Virus record (IMG/VR): IMGVR_UViG_3300032249_000925
Coordinates: 35,363-99,362 of that record
DNA: 64,000 bases
Source of the DNA: a virus
Direction: 5' to 3' (one strand)
In this document: positions 6,375 to 13,726 of the stretch, piece by piece
Layout of the letters: each line of letters starts with the position of its first letter
How positions within the stretch are numbered: position 1 is the first letter of the stretch
The notes under the pieces: model-generated
Seen by the model: the letters and a program-made list of their open reading frames with translations, nothing else
The model's database searches: none
What the model was told of the DNA's origin: nothing
Position numbers and translations under genes: made by a program

Positions 6375-6560
6375 ATGGCTGGTTATACCCGCGATTTTTT
6401 GATTCAAGCATATGTTAGTCGTTATGAACCACTAGGATTGGAAGCAGTAGAATCGCTATATAAACTTGCTGAAGCAGCTTATACTAAGTACGGCAAAGAT
6501 AAATTTCGTGCTTATGCAAGCCTTGACGCAGAAACCCTACGAAAATACAAAGGAAAATAA
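6375..6560 (+). CDS. Hypothetical protein, 61 aa
   Basis: GGAG precedes ATG 6375, 22 bases after the promoter. The sequence is helical and Ala/Tyr-rich. It heads the unit that includes the UV endonuclease gene. No domain recognised. Confidence 0.65.
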   Translation: MAGYTRDFLIQAYVSRYEPLGLEAVESLYKLAEAAYTKYGKDKFRAYASLDAETLRKYKGK

Positions 6561-6561
6561 A

Positions 6562-6858
6562 ATGACTTATACACCTCAAGGTTGGATTGTTGTTGAAATT
6601 ACAAGTGTTACAGGCGAAAAAATTGAAAAAGTTTTAGCTACTTGGGGCATTGATCAATGGAAGCTAAACAGCGGCAATAAGTACGCAGAAGAATTGCCAG
6701 ACCGCTGGAAATTCCATGGCTATAGTGGTAGTATCTATGTGTGCTATAAAGATAGCTATGGCACATCAGCATTTATACAAGATATTTACGACGACTTTGA
6801 ACGTCAACTAAACCTAAGTGGAGGCAGTATTAAAATTGTAGACAAGTATAATGTTTGA
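6562..6858 (+). CDS. Hypothetical protein, 98 aa
   Basis: Start ATG 6562 has AAAGGA upstream and follows the previous stop directly; the longer frame would overlap that gene entirely. The product mixes Trp/Tyr-rich beta-like stretches with an acidic helix. No recognised motif. Confidence 0.65.
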   Translation: MTYTPQGWIVVEITSVTGEKIEKVLATWGIDQWKLNSGNKYAEELPDRWKFHGYSGSIYVCYKDSYGTSAFIQDIYDDFERQLNLSGGSIKIVDKYNV

Positions 6859-7864
6859 TCAAACTGTGCAACGCATTGGTTTTGCCTGCAAAATTCAAGA
6901 ATCGCAAGGCAAAGCTAATCCTAGCCTAAATACTAAAACTACTACACTTACTTGGCTTAACAAACAAACACGCGATGTAGCAGTTGAGCGACTGTATGAA
7001 ATTGCTGAACAAAATATTCAAGCACTACAACGTCAGCTTGTGTGGGTTGCTGCTCAACCAAAACACCTGCGTATGTTTAGATTGAGCAGCGATTTGCTGC
7101 CTGCGTATACTCATGAGGACTGGATGTGGGCCTACTTTGAACCTAGTATGGTTAAACTACTAGAAACTGGATTTGCAAAAGTAGGTGACTTAGCACGCAA
7201 ACACGACATTAAAATCAGCTTTCACCCAGGTCAATTTTGTGTGTTAGCTAGTGAAAATCCCAATGTAGTAGAGAACTCAATTCAAGAATTCGAATATCAC
7301 TGTGACATAATTCGTTACATGGGATATGGTCAACAATTTCAAGACTTTAAGTGCAATGTGCATATTGGCGGCAAGCTAGGTCCTGAAGGTATTAAACAAG
7401 CTGTGCGTAAACTTAGTCGCGAAGCACGCAACACACTAACTATTGAAAATGCAGAATTTACGTGGGGCCTTGATGCCAGTCTTGAACTTGTGGATACTTG
7501 TGCTCTTGTTGTGGACATTCATCACCACTGGATTAACACTGGTGAGTATTTGGATTGCAATGACCCTAAGCTAGAGCAAGTTTTAGAAAGCTGGCGCGGA
7601 GTCAGACCTACGCTACACTACAGTGTTAGCCGAGAAGATCTACTCATTGATCATGATCCAAATGTCCTGCCCAATCTCAAAGAACTAAAGCTACAAGGAT
7701 TTACTAGTGCTAAACTTAGAGCACATAGTGACTACTACTGGAATAGTGCTGTTAATACCTGGGCTATGAGTTTTTTACCACGTTTTGACATTATGTGCGA
7801 GTCTAAAGAAAAGAATTTAGCCAGCCATGAATTTGCAAAATTTGCACTTGATTTTGCTTGCTAA
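6851..7864 (+). CDS. uvsE: UV damage endonuclease UvsE/UvdE
   Basis: UVDE nicks DNA 5' of pyrimidine dimers and other lesions with a TIM-barrel, metal-dependent active site. Family hallmarks are present: IGFACK near the start, FRLSSDLLP (76-84), SFHPGQF (123-129), the His171 strand, the EN pair at 199-200, DIHHH (222-226), His256 in HYSVS and His292 in AHSDYYW. The 337-residue length is normal. Its ATG overlaps the upstream gene by 8 bases. A phage-carried UVDE would give excision repair independent of host UvrABC, fitting a sunlit-water habitat (inference). Confidence 0.93.
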   Translation: MFDQTVQRIGFACKIQESQGKANPSLNTKTTTLTWLNKQTRDVAVERLYEIAEQNIQALQRQLVWVAAQPKHLRMFRLSSDLLPAYTHEDWMWAYFEPSMVKLLETGFAKVGDLARKHDIKISFHPGQFCVLASENPNVVENSIQEFEYHCDIIRYMGYGQQFQDFKCNVHIGGKLGPEGIKQAVRKLSREARNTLTIENAEFTWGLDASLELVDTCALVVDIHHHWINTGEYLDCNDPKLEQVLESWRGVRPTLHYSVSREDLLIDHDPNVLPNLKELKLQGFTSAKLRAHSDYYWNSAVNTWAMSFLPRFDIMCESKEKNLASHEFAKFALDFAC

Positions 7865-7876
7865 TTGTAGTATAAT
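7848..7876 (+). promoter_or_regulatory. Sigma70-type promoter
   Basis: TTGATT (7848-7853), 17 bases, TATAAT (7871-7876). The -35 box lies inside the end of uvsE. Transcription would begin near 7883, just before the structured leader. Confidence 0.85.
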
Positions 7877-7882
7877 TTAAAT

Positions 7883-7980
7883 ATGCCCCTTGATCAAGGG
7901 AAAATCTGGTCGAGCAATTAGTTCGCGGCACATCCAGACACGGCGGCTAAACCCTTAGGCCGCTACTAACAAAGCATTTT
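7883..7980 (+). promoter_or_regulatory. Structured leader RNA of unknown class
   Basis: The leader of the 7981 gene folds into three adjacent hairpins. A: perfect palindrome CCCTTGATCAAGGG (7887-7900). B: TCTGG (7905-7909) with CCAGA (7934-7938), enclosing CGAGC (7911-7915) with GTTCG (7921-7925). C: GCGGCTAA (7943-7950) with TTAGGCCGC (7955-7963), one bulged G. No Shine-Dalgarno sequence precedes ATG 7981, so the fold may control initiation. I could not match it to a riboswitch class I know. Confidence 0.5.
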
Positions 7981-8580
7981 ATGGAACTAATTAACGATAG
8001 CGATGTTTGGATTAACTGTCCCACAGAGCACTTATGGGTATATGATAAACTTATTTTAGCAAAAAAGCTAGGATATAGTGCTGGTCCTGCTGGTATTTGT
8101 GTACCTAAAGCAGACTGGTATGTAGTAAGACCAATTACTAATTGTCGTATGATGGGACTAGGCGCATATAGGGCTTGGTTAGTGCCGGACAAGGACACTA
8201 TTCCAGATGGATATTTTTGGTGTGAATGGTTTAGTGGTAGACATATTACCATAGACTATAATTTTGGTCAACAAGGTTTAACAGCAGAAGGTATAAAATT
8301 TACTGGTTCCTTAAACAGATTTTCTAGTTGGGAAAAGATTAAATACATTTACAAATTGCCAGATTGTTTGCAACAAGTAGCCAATGCTAGTAAGTGGTTA
8401 AACATTGAGTTAATTGATGGTAAGATTATTGAAGTACACCTAAGATACAACGATGATTTTTCTGGACATAATGGTAGCATAATATGGCCTGTATGGGCGG
8501 ACAAAAAAATTAGTCAGCCATCTAACACTAAATTTATAGAAAATGCCTGCGGCGCTAGACAGGGATTTTGGTATAAATAA
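7981..8580 (+). CDS. Conserved phage protein of unknown function, 199 aa
   Basis: The N-terminal part (LWVYDKLILAKKLGYSAGPAG, split over residues 19-39, then VPKADWYVVRPI) resembles uncharacterised proteins I associate with cyanophages and marine viral sequences. The protein is rich in Trp and Tyr, soluble, and has no membrane segment. It has its own promoter and a structured leader without a Shine-Dalgarno site, so it seems individually regulated. Biochemical role unknown. Confidence 0.75.
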   Translation: MELINDSDVWINCPTEHLWVYDKLILAKKLGYSAGPAGICVPKADWYVVRPITNCRMMGLGAYRAWLVPDKDTIPDGYFWCEWFSGRHITIDYNFGQQGLTAEGIKFTGSLNRFSSWEKIKYIYKLPDCLQQVANASKWLNIELIDGKIIEVHLRYNDDFSGHNGSIIWPVWADKKISQPSNTKFIENACGARQGFWYK

Positions 8581-8590
8581 AGGACATAAC

Positions 8591-8914
8591 ATGAGTCGTA
8601 CACTAAAAGACAAAAAATGGAAACTTAAATTTCCTGAATTAGACTATAGATTTGATAGCATTAAAATTACTAGCGATAATAGTTATAGTATTAGGTATAT
8701 TCAACTACCTGGTGTAAAGCCCAAAAAGAAACGAGAATTAGATACTGATTGGCACTGGCTTAATACAACGCCTAGTTGGTGGACTCGCCTAACCATGAAT
8801 CGTCCACAGCGTCGTGCAGGACATATGTGGGAACAAAAAGTTTTACTAGAAACTGATTTAGAAATAACTGATCCTCCTGGTGTGGGACATAAACCGCACG
8901 TATATTATTATTAA
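8591..8914 (+). CDS. Basic conserved phage protein, 107 aa
   Basis: ATG 8591 has AAAGGA 6 bases upstream; the longer frame overlaps the previous gene. The sequence is very basic at the start (MSRTLKDKKWKLKFPE) and contains ELDTDWHWLNTTPSWWTRL and NRPQRRAGHMWE, patterns shared by small uncharacterised proteins of T4-like phages. Function unknown; nucleic-acid contact is plausible. Confidence 0.75.
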   Translation: MSRTLKDKKWKLKFPELDYRFDSIKITSDNSYSIRYIQLPGVKPKKKRELDTDWHWLNTTPSWWTRLTMNRPQRRAGHMWEQKVLLETDLEITDPPGVGHKPHVYYY

Positions 8915-8916
8915 TT

Positions 8917-9008
8917 AGAGAGTTGGCTGAGCGGCCGAAGGCAGCGGTTTGCTAAACCGTCGTATGCAGCGATGTGTACCGTGGGTTCGAATCCCACACT
9001 CTCTGCCA
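8917..9008 (+). tRNA. tRNA-Ser (GCU anticodon)
   Basis: Acceptor stem AGAGAGT (8917-8923) pairs with ACTCTCT (8998-9004), then G73 and an encoded CCA (9006-9008). The anticodon loop TTTGCTAAA gives GCT, the long variable arm is class II, and the T arm has GGTTCGAATCC. It would read AGC/AGU serine codons. Confidence 0.95.
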
Positions 9009-9016
9009 CAAATACT

Positions 9017-9328
9017 ATGAGCAGTAAAAGACAACAAGTAACAGCAATTATATACGACAAACGTGGGCGCGTGCTTAGCGTTGGACAGAATAGCTACATA
9101 AAGTCGCATCCTGTTCAAGCTCGGCACGCTAAACGCGTTGGTAAAGAACACCATATTTATCTACACGCAGAAATTGCAGCTATTACCCGTTGCCAAGACA
9201 TTAGTCGTGCACACAAAATATTCGTTACTAGATATGATGCTAATGGCAATCCTACCCTAGCCAAGCCCTGTGAAATATGTTGCAGCGCTATTAGTGTTAC
9301 ACCAATTAAAATTATAGAACATACTTAG
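9017..9328 (+). CDS. Cytidine/deoxycytidylate deaminase-like protein
   Basis: Zinc site motifs of the deaminase fold are present: HAE at residues 50-52 and PCEIC at 84-88 (Cys85, Cys88). The protein is 103 residues, nearer to cytidine-deaminase size than to phage dCMP deaminase. The substrate could be a cytosine nucleotide feeding dUMP to ThyX, but a nucleic-acid substrate is not excluded. ATG 9017 lies only 8 bases after the CCA of tRNA-Ser and has no Shine-Dalgarno, so translation would start near a processed 5' end. Confidence 0.8.
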   Translation: MSSKRQQVTAIIYDKRGRVLSVGQNSYIKSHPVQARHAKRVGKEHHIYLHAEIAAITRCQDISRAHKIFVTRYDANGNPTLAKPCEICCSAISVTPIKIIEHT

Positions 9329-9337
9329 GAGAGCACT

Positions 9338-9589
9338 ATGCCATGTATGCGATGCAGCAATGGTAAATATAAATACGGCGAACATGGCGACTGTATGTTT
9401 GATACACTAGCTAAATGTAAAGCGGCCGCGGCCGCTATTCATATTAGTGAACCAGGACCACATGGTCCAATACCAGCAGGAAAAGATATGACACCAGTTC
9501 AACCTGTACAGCCCACAAACCCTATGCATGACCCAATGTGTCAATGTGCTGGGTGTAAGGGTATGTATCCTAAATATCCCACAAAATAA
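9338..9589 (+). CDS. Cys-rich small protein, 83 aa
   Basis: AGGAG precedes ATG 9338. The N-terminus has CMRC and a later CMF...C, and the C-terminus has CQCAGC, with a proline-rich middle. The GDCMFDTLAKCKAA stretch looks like a short helical Cys motif. Probably metal-binding or disulphide-linked; function unknown. Confidence 0.65.
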   Translation: MPCMRCSNGKYKYGEHGDCMFDTLAKCKAAAAAIHISEPGPHGPIPAGKDMTPVQPVQPTNPMHDPMCQCAGCKGMYPKYPTK

Positions 9590-9591
9590 TC

Positions 9592-9906
9592 ATGGACGCG
9601 TATACACAAAAAATTAGTGAGTACAATACTGCACTAGATAAGATTATTGAAAAAGCTCAAAACCTAAAACGCGGCGATAGTGTAAGCTGGAACAGCAGCG
9701 GCGGCACAGCACGCGGAAAGATTACTAAAATAATTACTAGTGGCAGCGAGCAAGTACCAAATAGTAGTTTTAAAATTACTGGCACTGAGGAAGATCCCGG
9801 CGCTCTTATCAGAGTTTACGCTAAAGATGGTGATGTATACAAACCTACAGATACAATTGTAGGACATAAAGTAAAAACTTTAACAAAAATACCTAATCTA
9901 GATTAA
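9592..9906 (+). CDS. DUF2945/HVA1 TUDOR-like protein, 104 aa
   Basis: KRGDSVSWNSSGGTARGKI (about residues 26-44) is the core of the small Tudor/SH3-like DUF2945 fold, followed by a second strand set with GALIRVY and VGHKVKTLTKI. In several phages this domain is found within head-associated proteins; here it stands alone. It is likely beta-barrel and may bind protein or nucleic acid. Starts 2 bases after the previous stop. Confidence 0.7.
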   Translation: MDAYTQKISEYNTALDKIIEKAQNLKRGDSVSWNSSGGTARGKITKIITSGSEQVPNSSFKITGTEEDPGALIRVYAKDGDVYKPTDTIVGHKVKTLTKIPNLD

Positions 9907-9916
9907 AGGAACTAAC

Positions 9917-10102
9917 ATGATCAGATATGAACAAGTAGAAAGTTATGTAGATGAAATGCCAGAAAAACCGCCTAATCCTAAAACAGGGCGAGATGAAGAC
10001 GACATGCCACAAGGCGGTGCAGAAACCATGCAAATCAACATTGTTGACCGCGGTGGAGTTACACACGAAGGCGATATGGGTCGCCTAGGCAAAAGCGAAT
10101 AA
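9917..10102 (+). CDS. Hypothetical protein, 61 aa
   Basis: AAAGGA precedes ATG 9917. The product is Pro/Gly/Asp-rich and probably disordered (MPEKPPNPKTGRDEDDMPQ). No motif recognised. Confidence 0.6.
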   Translation: MIRYEQVESYVDEMPEKPPNPKTGRDEDDMPQGGAETMQINIVDRGGVTHEGDMGRLGKSE

Positions 10103-10142
10103 GCCTTAATTATTTGCAACACACAACACACAAGGATATAAT

Positions 10143-10370
10143 ATGAATCCCTTTGAATTACGAACAAAATTACTAGAGATGGCCACAGACCATCTTAAAC
10201 GTCAACATGAAATTAACTGCGACTTTGCCAAAGAAAGTTTTTCGCAGATGATTAAAACTGGTCAAGCTATTCAACAAGACTATCAAAAGTATATGCCTAA
10301 AATGTATACTTTTGAAGATGTGGTTAGCGAAGCACAAAAGCTATACGGGTTTGTCAATAATGCTAAGTAA
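10143..10370 (+). CDS. Conserved small helical phage protein, 75 aa
   Basis: Begins MNPFELRTKLLEMATDHLK, a start I associate with small conserved proteins of T4-like phages. Entirely helical by inspection. AAGGA precedes the ATG. Function unknown. Confidence 0.65.
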   Translation: MNPFELRTKLLEMATDHLKRQHEINCDFAKESFSQMIKTGQAIQQDYQKYMPKMYTFEDVVSEAQKLYGFVNNAK

Positions 10371-10521
10371 ATTGTGGCATAACCTACAGCAGCTATTTAA
10401 ACCTTATGATCTTGACGATTATATCCGTGATTGTGACCCTAAAGACATTATGGAGCTAGAAGCTCGTATGCGTAACTGGGAACGCTACCAGCACGGCATG
10501 GATTTTCGTAACAGCTATTGA
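10360..10521 (+). CDS. Small protein, DUF3563-like, 53 aa
   Basis: ATG 10360 overlaps the previous gene by 11 bases. The pattern LFKPYDLDDYIRDCDPKDIMELEARMR resembles short DUF3563-type proteins of Betaproteobacteria and their phages (weak match, from memory). Predicted helical; function unknown. Confidence 0.55.
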   Translation: MLSKLWHNLQQLFKPYDLDDYIRDCDPKDIMELEARMRNWERYQHGMDFRNSY

Positions 10522-10530
10522 GATAATACA

Positions 10531-10665
10531 ATGAATAAATATGAATGTGAAGTTTGTGGCAATGTGCATGACGAAGCAGTAGACGGCAAGTGGGACGAGT
10601 TACCACAGTTCTACTTGTGCCCTGAATGTGGATGCCACAAAGACGAATACTTTTTAGTAGAGTAA
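10531..10665 (+). CDS. Mini rubredoxin-like protein, 44 aa
   Basis: The 44-residue product has CEVC (Cys6, Cys9) and CPEC (Cys30, Cys33), with YECEVCGNVHDE near the start and an aromatic before the second pair, as in rubredoxin (iron bound by four Cys). The loop between pairs is shorter than in typical 50-55-residue rubredoxins. An electron carrier role is possible; a zinc ribbon is the alternative. It ends directly before a strong terminator. Confidence 0.7.
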   Translation: MNKYECEVCGNVHDEAVDGKWDELPQFYLCPECGCHKDEYFLVE

Positions 10666-10666
10666 T

Positions 10667-10702
10667 AAAAGCCGCAAGTTAACCGCTTGCGGCTTTTATT
10701 TT
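10667..10702 (+). terminator. Intrinsic terminator
   Basis: A 12-bp stem (AAAAGCCGCAAG with CTTGCGGCTTTT, 10667-10697) ends in a T-rich tail. It closes the unit ending with the rubredoxin-like gene. Confidence 0.9.
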
Positions 10703-10819
10703 GACTATTTAATTTATAACTAGTAATGTGACAAGTTTTGTCGTATAGAAATAAAATTATAATTTTTAAGAAAATATTCGCACAAAAACACGTATAATTT
10801 TGGTAAAAAAATTAAGACA

Positions 10820-10848
10820 TTGACTTTTAATGCTCAACACTGTATAAT
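10820..10848 (+). promoter_or_regulatory. Sigma70-type promoter of the structural-type cluster
   Basis: TTGACT (10820-10825), 17 bases, TATAAT (10843-10848). A weaker TTGACT-17-TAATGT pair at 10701-10729 lies upstream. Between the terminator and this promoter I see only AT-rich DNA. Confidence 0.85.
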
Positions 10849-10854
10849 ATTAAA

Positions 10855-10964
10855 AGTTACAAAAATAATAACTAACTAGCATAGTTGGTTAAACACCAGA
10901 TAATACTTGTTAGTATTATCTATTATTATAAACCCTAAAAAATAATAATAACAAGGGGAATATT
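10855..10964 (+). promoter_or_regulatory. 110-base leader with two hairpins
   Basis: The leader has an 8-bp hairpin (10870-10877 with 10883-10890) and a perfect 9-bp hairpin AGATAATAC/GTATTATCT (10898-10921), then GGGG before ATG 10965. Such 5' hairpins may stabilise an abundant mRNA; there is no evidence of ligand control. Confidence 0.5.
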
Positions 10965-11729
10965 ATGGCAGAAGTTTTAAGCCCAGGTGGCATGATGATG
11001 GCTGGCGGAGACGGCGGTCTTGGTTTTGGTAGTGGTGGTGGTTTAATTGGTGGTCTTATTCTTGGCAGCCTACTACGTAACAATGGCAATCTACTTGGCA
11101 ACGACGGCGCAGCTGCAGGTGGTGCAGTATTACGTAGCCCTCCAGAACAAGTAACAGCAAATATGTCACTAATGCAAAGCATTGGTCAAGTTGACAAAGC
11201 AGTAGCTGTTAGTACAGCTGCAATGGAAGCTAGTCAAGCTAATCAAAGTATTGGCCTTACTAATCAATTTAATAGCGTAACAGGTTCATTAGCAACTCGT
11301 GTTGAAGGTGTTAAAGATACAGTTAACAGTAATAGTGTTGCACTAATGCAGCAACTTAACACAGTTAACACAAATCTGTTAACTGGTTTTAATCAAACAC
11401 AACAAGTTGTTCAAAATGATGGTGATAAAACTCGTGCACTAATTACTGCACAGTACGAAGCTACACTTAATCGTCAGCTTTCAGACGCTAATGCAGCAGT
11501 TATTGCGCTACAAAATCGTTTTGAAAATGCTGAACGTGCACGCGGTATTGAAGTTAATACAACTACTACCGTTAATCAAATGCAGCAACAAACTCAACAG
11601 CAACAACAATATGGCCATTTAGCAAATCTAATTTACGGATTAGGTCAAAACATTACTAACGGCGCAATTAACGTTGGTAGCGGAACACTTACCGCCAACC
11701 CAACTAACACAAATACAAGCATTCGGTAA
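10965..11729 (+). CDS. Glycine-rich-N-terminus protein with helical body, 254 aa (structural candidate)
   Basis: Residues 4-40 are a Gly/Met/Leu-rich stretch (GGLGFGSGGGLIGGLILGSLL) that could be a glycine-zipper membrane segment. Residues 65-215 are helical and Gln/Asn/Ala-rich, probably coiled coil, and the C-terminus is low-complexity Thr/Asn. It is a single-gene unit with strong promoter, stable leader and terminator, which suggests high expression. A membrane-penetrating virion protein or a decoration protein would fit; neither is shown. Confidence 0.75.
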   Translation: MAEVLSPGGMMMAGGDGGLGFGSGGGLIGGLILGSLLRNNGNLLGNDGAAAGGAVLRSPPEQVTANMSLMQSIGQVDKAVAVSTAAMEASQANQSIGLTNQFNSVTGSLATRVEGVKDTVNSNSVALMQQLNTVNTNLLTGFNQTQQVVQNDGDKTRALITAQYEATLNRQLSDANAAVIALQNRFENAERARGIEVNTTTTVNQMQQQTQQQQQYGHLANLIYGLGQNITNGAINVGSGTLTANPTNTNTSIR

Positions 11730-11746
11730 TCCTGAAGCAAGTAAAC

Positions 11747-11780
11747 AGCCCCTTCAGTCAAAAGCTTTAGGGGCTTTTTT
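11747..11780 (+). terminator. Intrinsic terminator
   Basis: AGCCCCT (11747-11753) pairs with AGGGGCT (11769-11775) and is followed by six Ts. It isolates the glycine-rich gene from the next three genes. Confidence 0.85.
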
Positions 11781-11794
11781 ATAAGGATTACAAA

Positions 11795-12292
11795 ATGGCT
11801 CAACAGCAACAACAACGACAAGGAATGCCTTTTGGTTTTCCTATGACTCCTTATATAGCACCAGGAGCCCCAATTATACCGCCTTGGTGCCCTCCGCCTT
11901 TTCCAGATCATGATCTATTTATTAGATATAATCCACCTGGACCTCCCGGCCCGCCCGGACCCGAAGGCCCGCCAGGCCCGCCTGGACCACAGGGTCCCCC
12001 TGGTTCGCTGGCAAACTTGCCGGTTACCTTAGTAGATTCGGCAACTTATGCTGCTAGTAATGATGACTACTTTATTGGAGTAATTTTTGATGGCAGCACT
12101 ACAATTACTTTGCCCGTTGGTACTCTTGGTAAAATATTTATTATCAAGGATAGCACGGGCGATGCACTGGCTAATCCAATTACGGTGGTTGCGCTTGCTA
12201 GTACCATTGATGGTGCGGCAAACTACATAATTGATTCGCCTTGGGGCTCCATTGGCCTTATATACAATGGAATTGAATGGAACGTAACTTAA
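11795..12292 (+). CDS. Collagen-like plus beta-domain structural protein, 165 aa
   Basis: A Gln/Pro-rich N-terminus (1-45) leads into a short collagen-type Gly-X-Y run (about residues 46-71, PPGPPGPPGPEGPPGPPG and onward), then a 90-residue beta domain ending YNGIEWNV. Collagen-like stretches trimerise phage fibres. The beta domain is shared with the next two genes (DDYFIG, ITLPVGT, GKIFIIKD, IDG, NGIEW), so the three are paralogous. Probably a small trimeric head or tail fibre or decoration protein. Confidence 0.75.
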   Translation: MAQQQQQRQGMPFGFPMTPYIAPGAPIIPPWCPPPFPDHDLFIRYNPPGPPGPPGPEGPPGPPGPQGPPGSLANLPVTLVDSATYAASNDDYFIGVIFDGSTTITLPVGTLGKIFIIKDSTGDALANPITVVALASTIDGAANYIIDSPWGSIGLIYNGIEWNVT

Positions 12293-12317
12293 CAGCCTGA
12301 TAAAAAGGAATAATAAA

Positions 12318-12722
12318 ATGGCTTTTAATTCTCCCTTAGCTTCACCCACCAGTTATGGTGTGGTTGAAATCGGTACCGGTATTTCAGTAACCAACGGTGT
12401 GATCTCGGTCGCGCCAAATGGTCAAGTAAATACTTTTCTTGTCAACAACGCAGCTAGTCCATATACACTAGACAGTGCAGGCACTACACCTAACTACTAT
12501 CTTGGAGTTGTAGGAACTGGTGCTGCTATTACTATCAACCTTACAGCCGGAGTAGATGGCCGTGAAGTTGTAATTAAATCTGAAGCTACTAATACTAGTG
12601 ACATTACAATTGTGCCTAACGGTGCAGAAACAATTGAAAATGCTGCTACATACCCAATCTTAGCTGTTACCGATGGTAGTGTAACGCTAGTTTTCCGTGG
12701 ATCAAACTGGAACGCAGTTTAA
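12318..12722 (+). CDS. Small structural beta-domain protein, 134 aa
   Basis: The N-terminal YGVVEIGTGISVTNGVIS motif is typical of repeats in phage virion fibres. The rest is the beta domain shared with the flanking genes: NYYLGVVG, a hydrophobic-Thr strand, VVIKSEA and a final RGSNWNAV. AAAAGGA precedes ATG 12318. Likely a virion surface protein. Confidence 0.7.
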   Translation: MAFNSPLASPTSYGVVEIGTGISVTNGVISVAPNGQVNTFLVNNAASPYTLDSAGTTPNYYLGVVGTGAAITINLTAGVDGREVVIKSEATNTSDITIVPNGAETIENAATYPILAVTDGSVTLVFRGSNWNAV

Positions 12723-12738
12723 TTAACCGGGGGTTAGT

Positions 12739-13212
12739 ATGAGTTATACCAGACCCCCAGCATCTACCCTTGCAGGTGTTGCCTTAAAGCAGACACCTGC
12801 TCCCAGTACTCAGGCCTTAGTTCCTGTAGTATTAGATGCTGAAATTGCTACTGCTGGGCAACTTGGTGTTGTACAAGTAGGCAGTGGTTTATCAATTACT
12901 CCGCAAGGAGTATTAAGTGCTACGACTAGTAGCAGCTTATTTGCAGTAAAAATAGTTTCTGCAAATTACATGGTAGTTGCTAATGACTATTATATTGGCG
13001 CTATTAAAAAAGATATTACCATAACACTTCCCCTAGGTGTAACTGGTAAAGTATATGTAGTAAAAAACGAAGAAAATGGCGAAATTACCGTAACTGGTAG
13101 TGCTGGCCAAAAAATAGACGGCAGTGTTTCTGAAAAATTAAGTACCAATAAATCACTAATGGTTATATTTAATGGTACTGAGTGGCAATCTATTGCCAAA
13201 AATAATAGTTAA
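12739..13212 (+). CDS. Small structural beta-domain protein, 157 aa
   Basis: Third member of the trio. LGVVQVGSGLSITPQGVLSA (about residues 42-61) is the same fibre motif as in the previous gene, followed by DYYIGAIKKDITITLPLG, GKVYVVKNE and NGTEWQ. Gene duplication followed by divergence is evident. Probably virion-exposed. Confidence 0.7.
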   Translation: MSYTRPPASTLAGVALKQTPAPSTQALVPVVLDAEIATAGQLGVVQVGSGLSITPQGVLSATTSSSLFAVKIVSANYMVVANDYYIGAIKKDITITLPLGVTGKVYVVKNEENGEITVTGSAGQKIDGSVSEKLSTNKSLMVIFNGTEWQSIAKNNS

Positions 13213-13232
13213 CCCTTTAACCTTAAATTAAA

Positions 13233-13424
13233 ATGTTTACCAACGATATTTCTAGCCTAACAGTTAATCAAATTAGCGCAGTTGAAAGCGCAGTTGAATC
13301 CCTAGACGACTTAATTGAATCTACTACCACTTTTGTTAAACAAGGTGGTCAAAGTTACAGAACTTTTTTAGAAGATCGCAAACAAGTAATTGCAAAAATC
13401 TTTAATTTACCAAACTGCAAATAG
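13233..13424 (+). CDS. Small helical protein, 63 aa
   Basis: A Ser/Val-rich helical peptide (ISAVESAVESLDDLIESTTTF) without recognised domain. No Shine-Dalgarno site is clear before ATG 13233. It is the last gene before the promoter at 13440-13468. Confidence 0.55.
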   Translation: MFTNDISSLTVNQISAVESAVESLDDLIESTTTFVKQGGQSYRTFLEDRKQVIAKIFNLPNCK

Positions 13425-13439
13425 ACAAAAATTTTCAAC

Positions 13440-13468
13440 TTGAAATTTGCTAATGATTAGGGTATAAT
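13440..13468 (+). promoter_or_regulatory. Sigma70-type promoter
   Basis: TTGAAA (13440-13445), 17 bases, TATAAT (13463-13468). It drives the 71-aa gene and is the only promoter visible upstream of the tmRNA. Confidence 0.85.
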
Positions 13469-13503
13469 ACTTATTCTATGGGAAATTTTAACACAGCAAA
13501 ACT

Positions 13504-13719
13504 ATGCAAAAACCAAACCGCTTTGATTTTGAGCAACAAATGATGGATTGCTGGGGTGTAGTAGATGACATTAAAACCATCTACTATCTCCAAGACTTGC
13601 GAGATAGTACAGAAGACGAAATGCAGAATTTACTGCTAGGTTTGTTTACAATGTATCAGGTCAAGTTTGAAATTTTGCAAAAAATGTTTGAGGACTTGGT
13701 TCACAGCAAACAGTTGTAA
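13504..13719 (+). CDS. Conserved small phage protein, 71 aa
   Basis: FDFEQQMMDCWGVVDDIKTIYY and DEMQNLLLGLFTMYQVKFE are motifs I associate with a widespread small phage protein of unknown role. All-helical. It lies directly upstream of the tmRNA and may share its transcript. Confidence 0.75.
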   Translation: MQKPNRFDFEQQMMDCWGVVDDIKTIYYLQDLRDSTEDEMQNLLLGLFTMYQVKFEILQKMFEDLVHSKQL

Positions 13720-13726
13720 ACGGGTA

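Noticed and set aside
8915-9154. Minus-strand 79-codon open frame over tRNA-Ser
   Set aside because: It covers a clear tRNA and the start of the deaminase gene; sequence is the antisense of the tRNA.
10114-10142. TTGCAA-17-TATAAT promoter-like sequence
   Set aside because: The -10 box abuts ATG 10143 and forms part of its AAGGA...ATG initiation region, so transcription would start inside the gene. Probably chance in AT-rich DNA.
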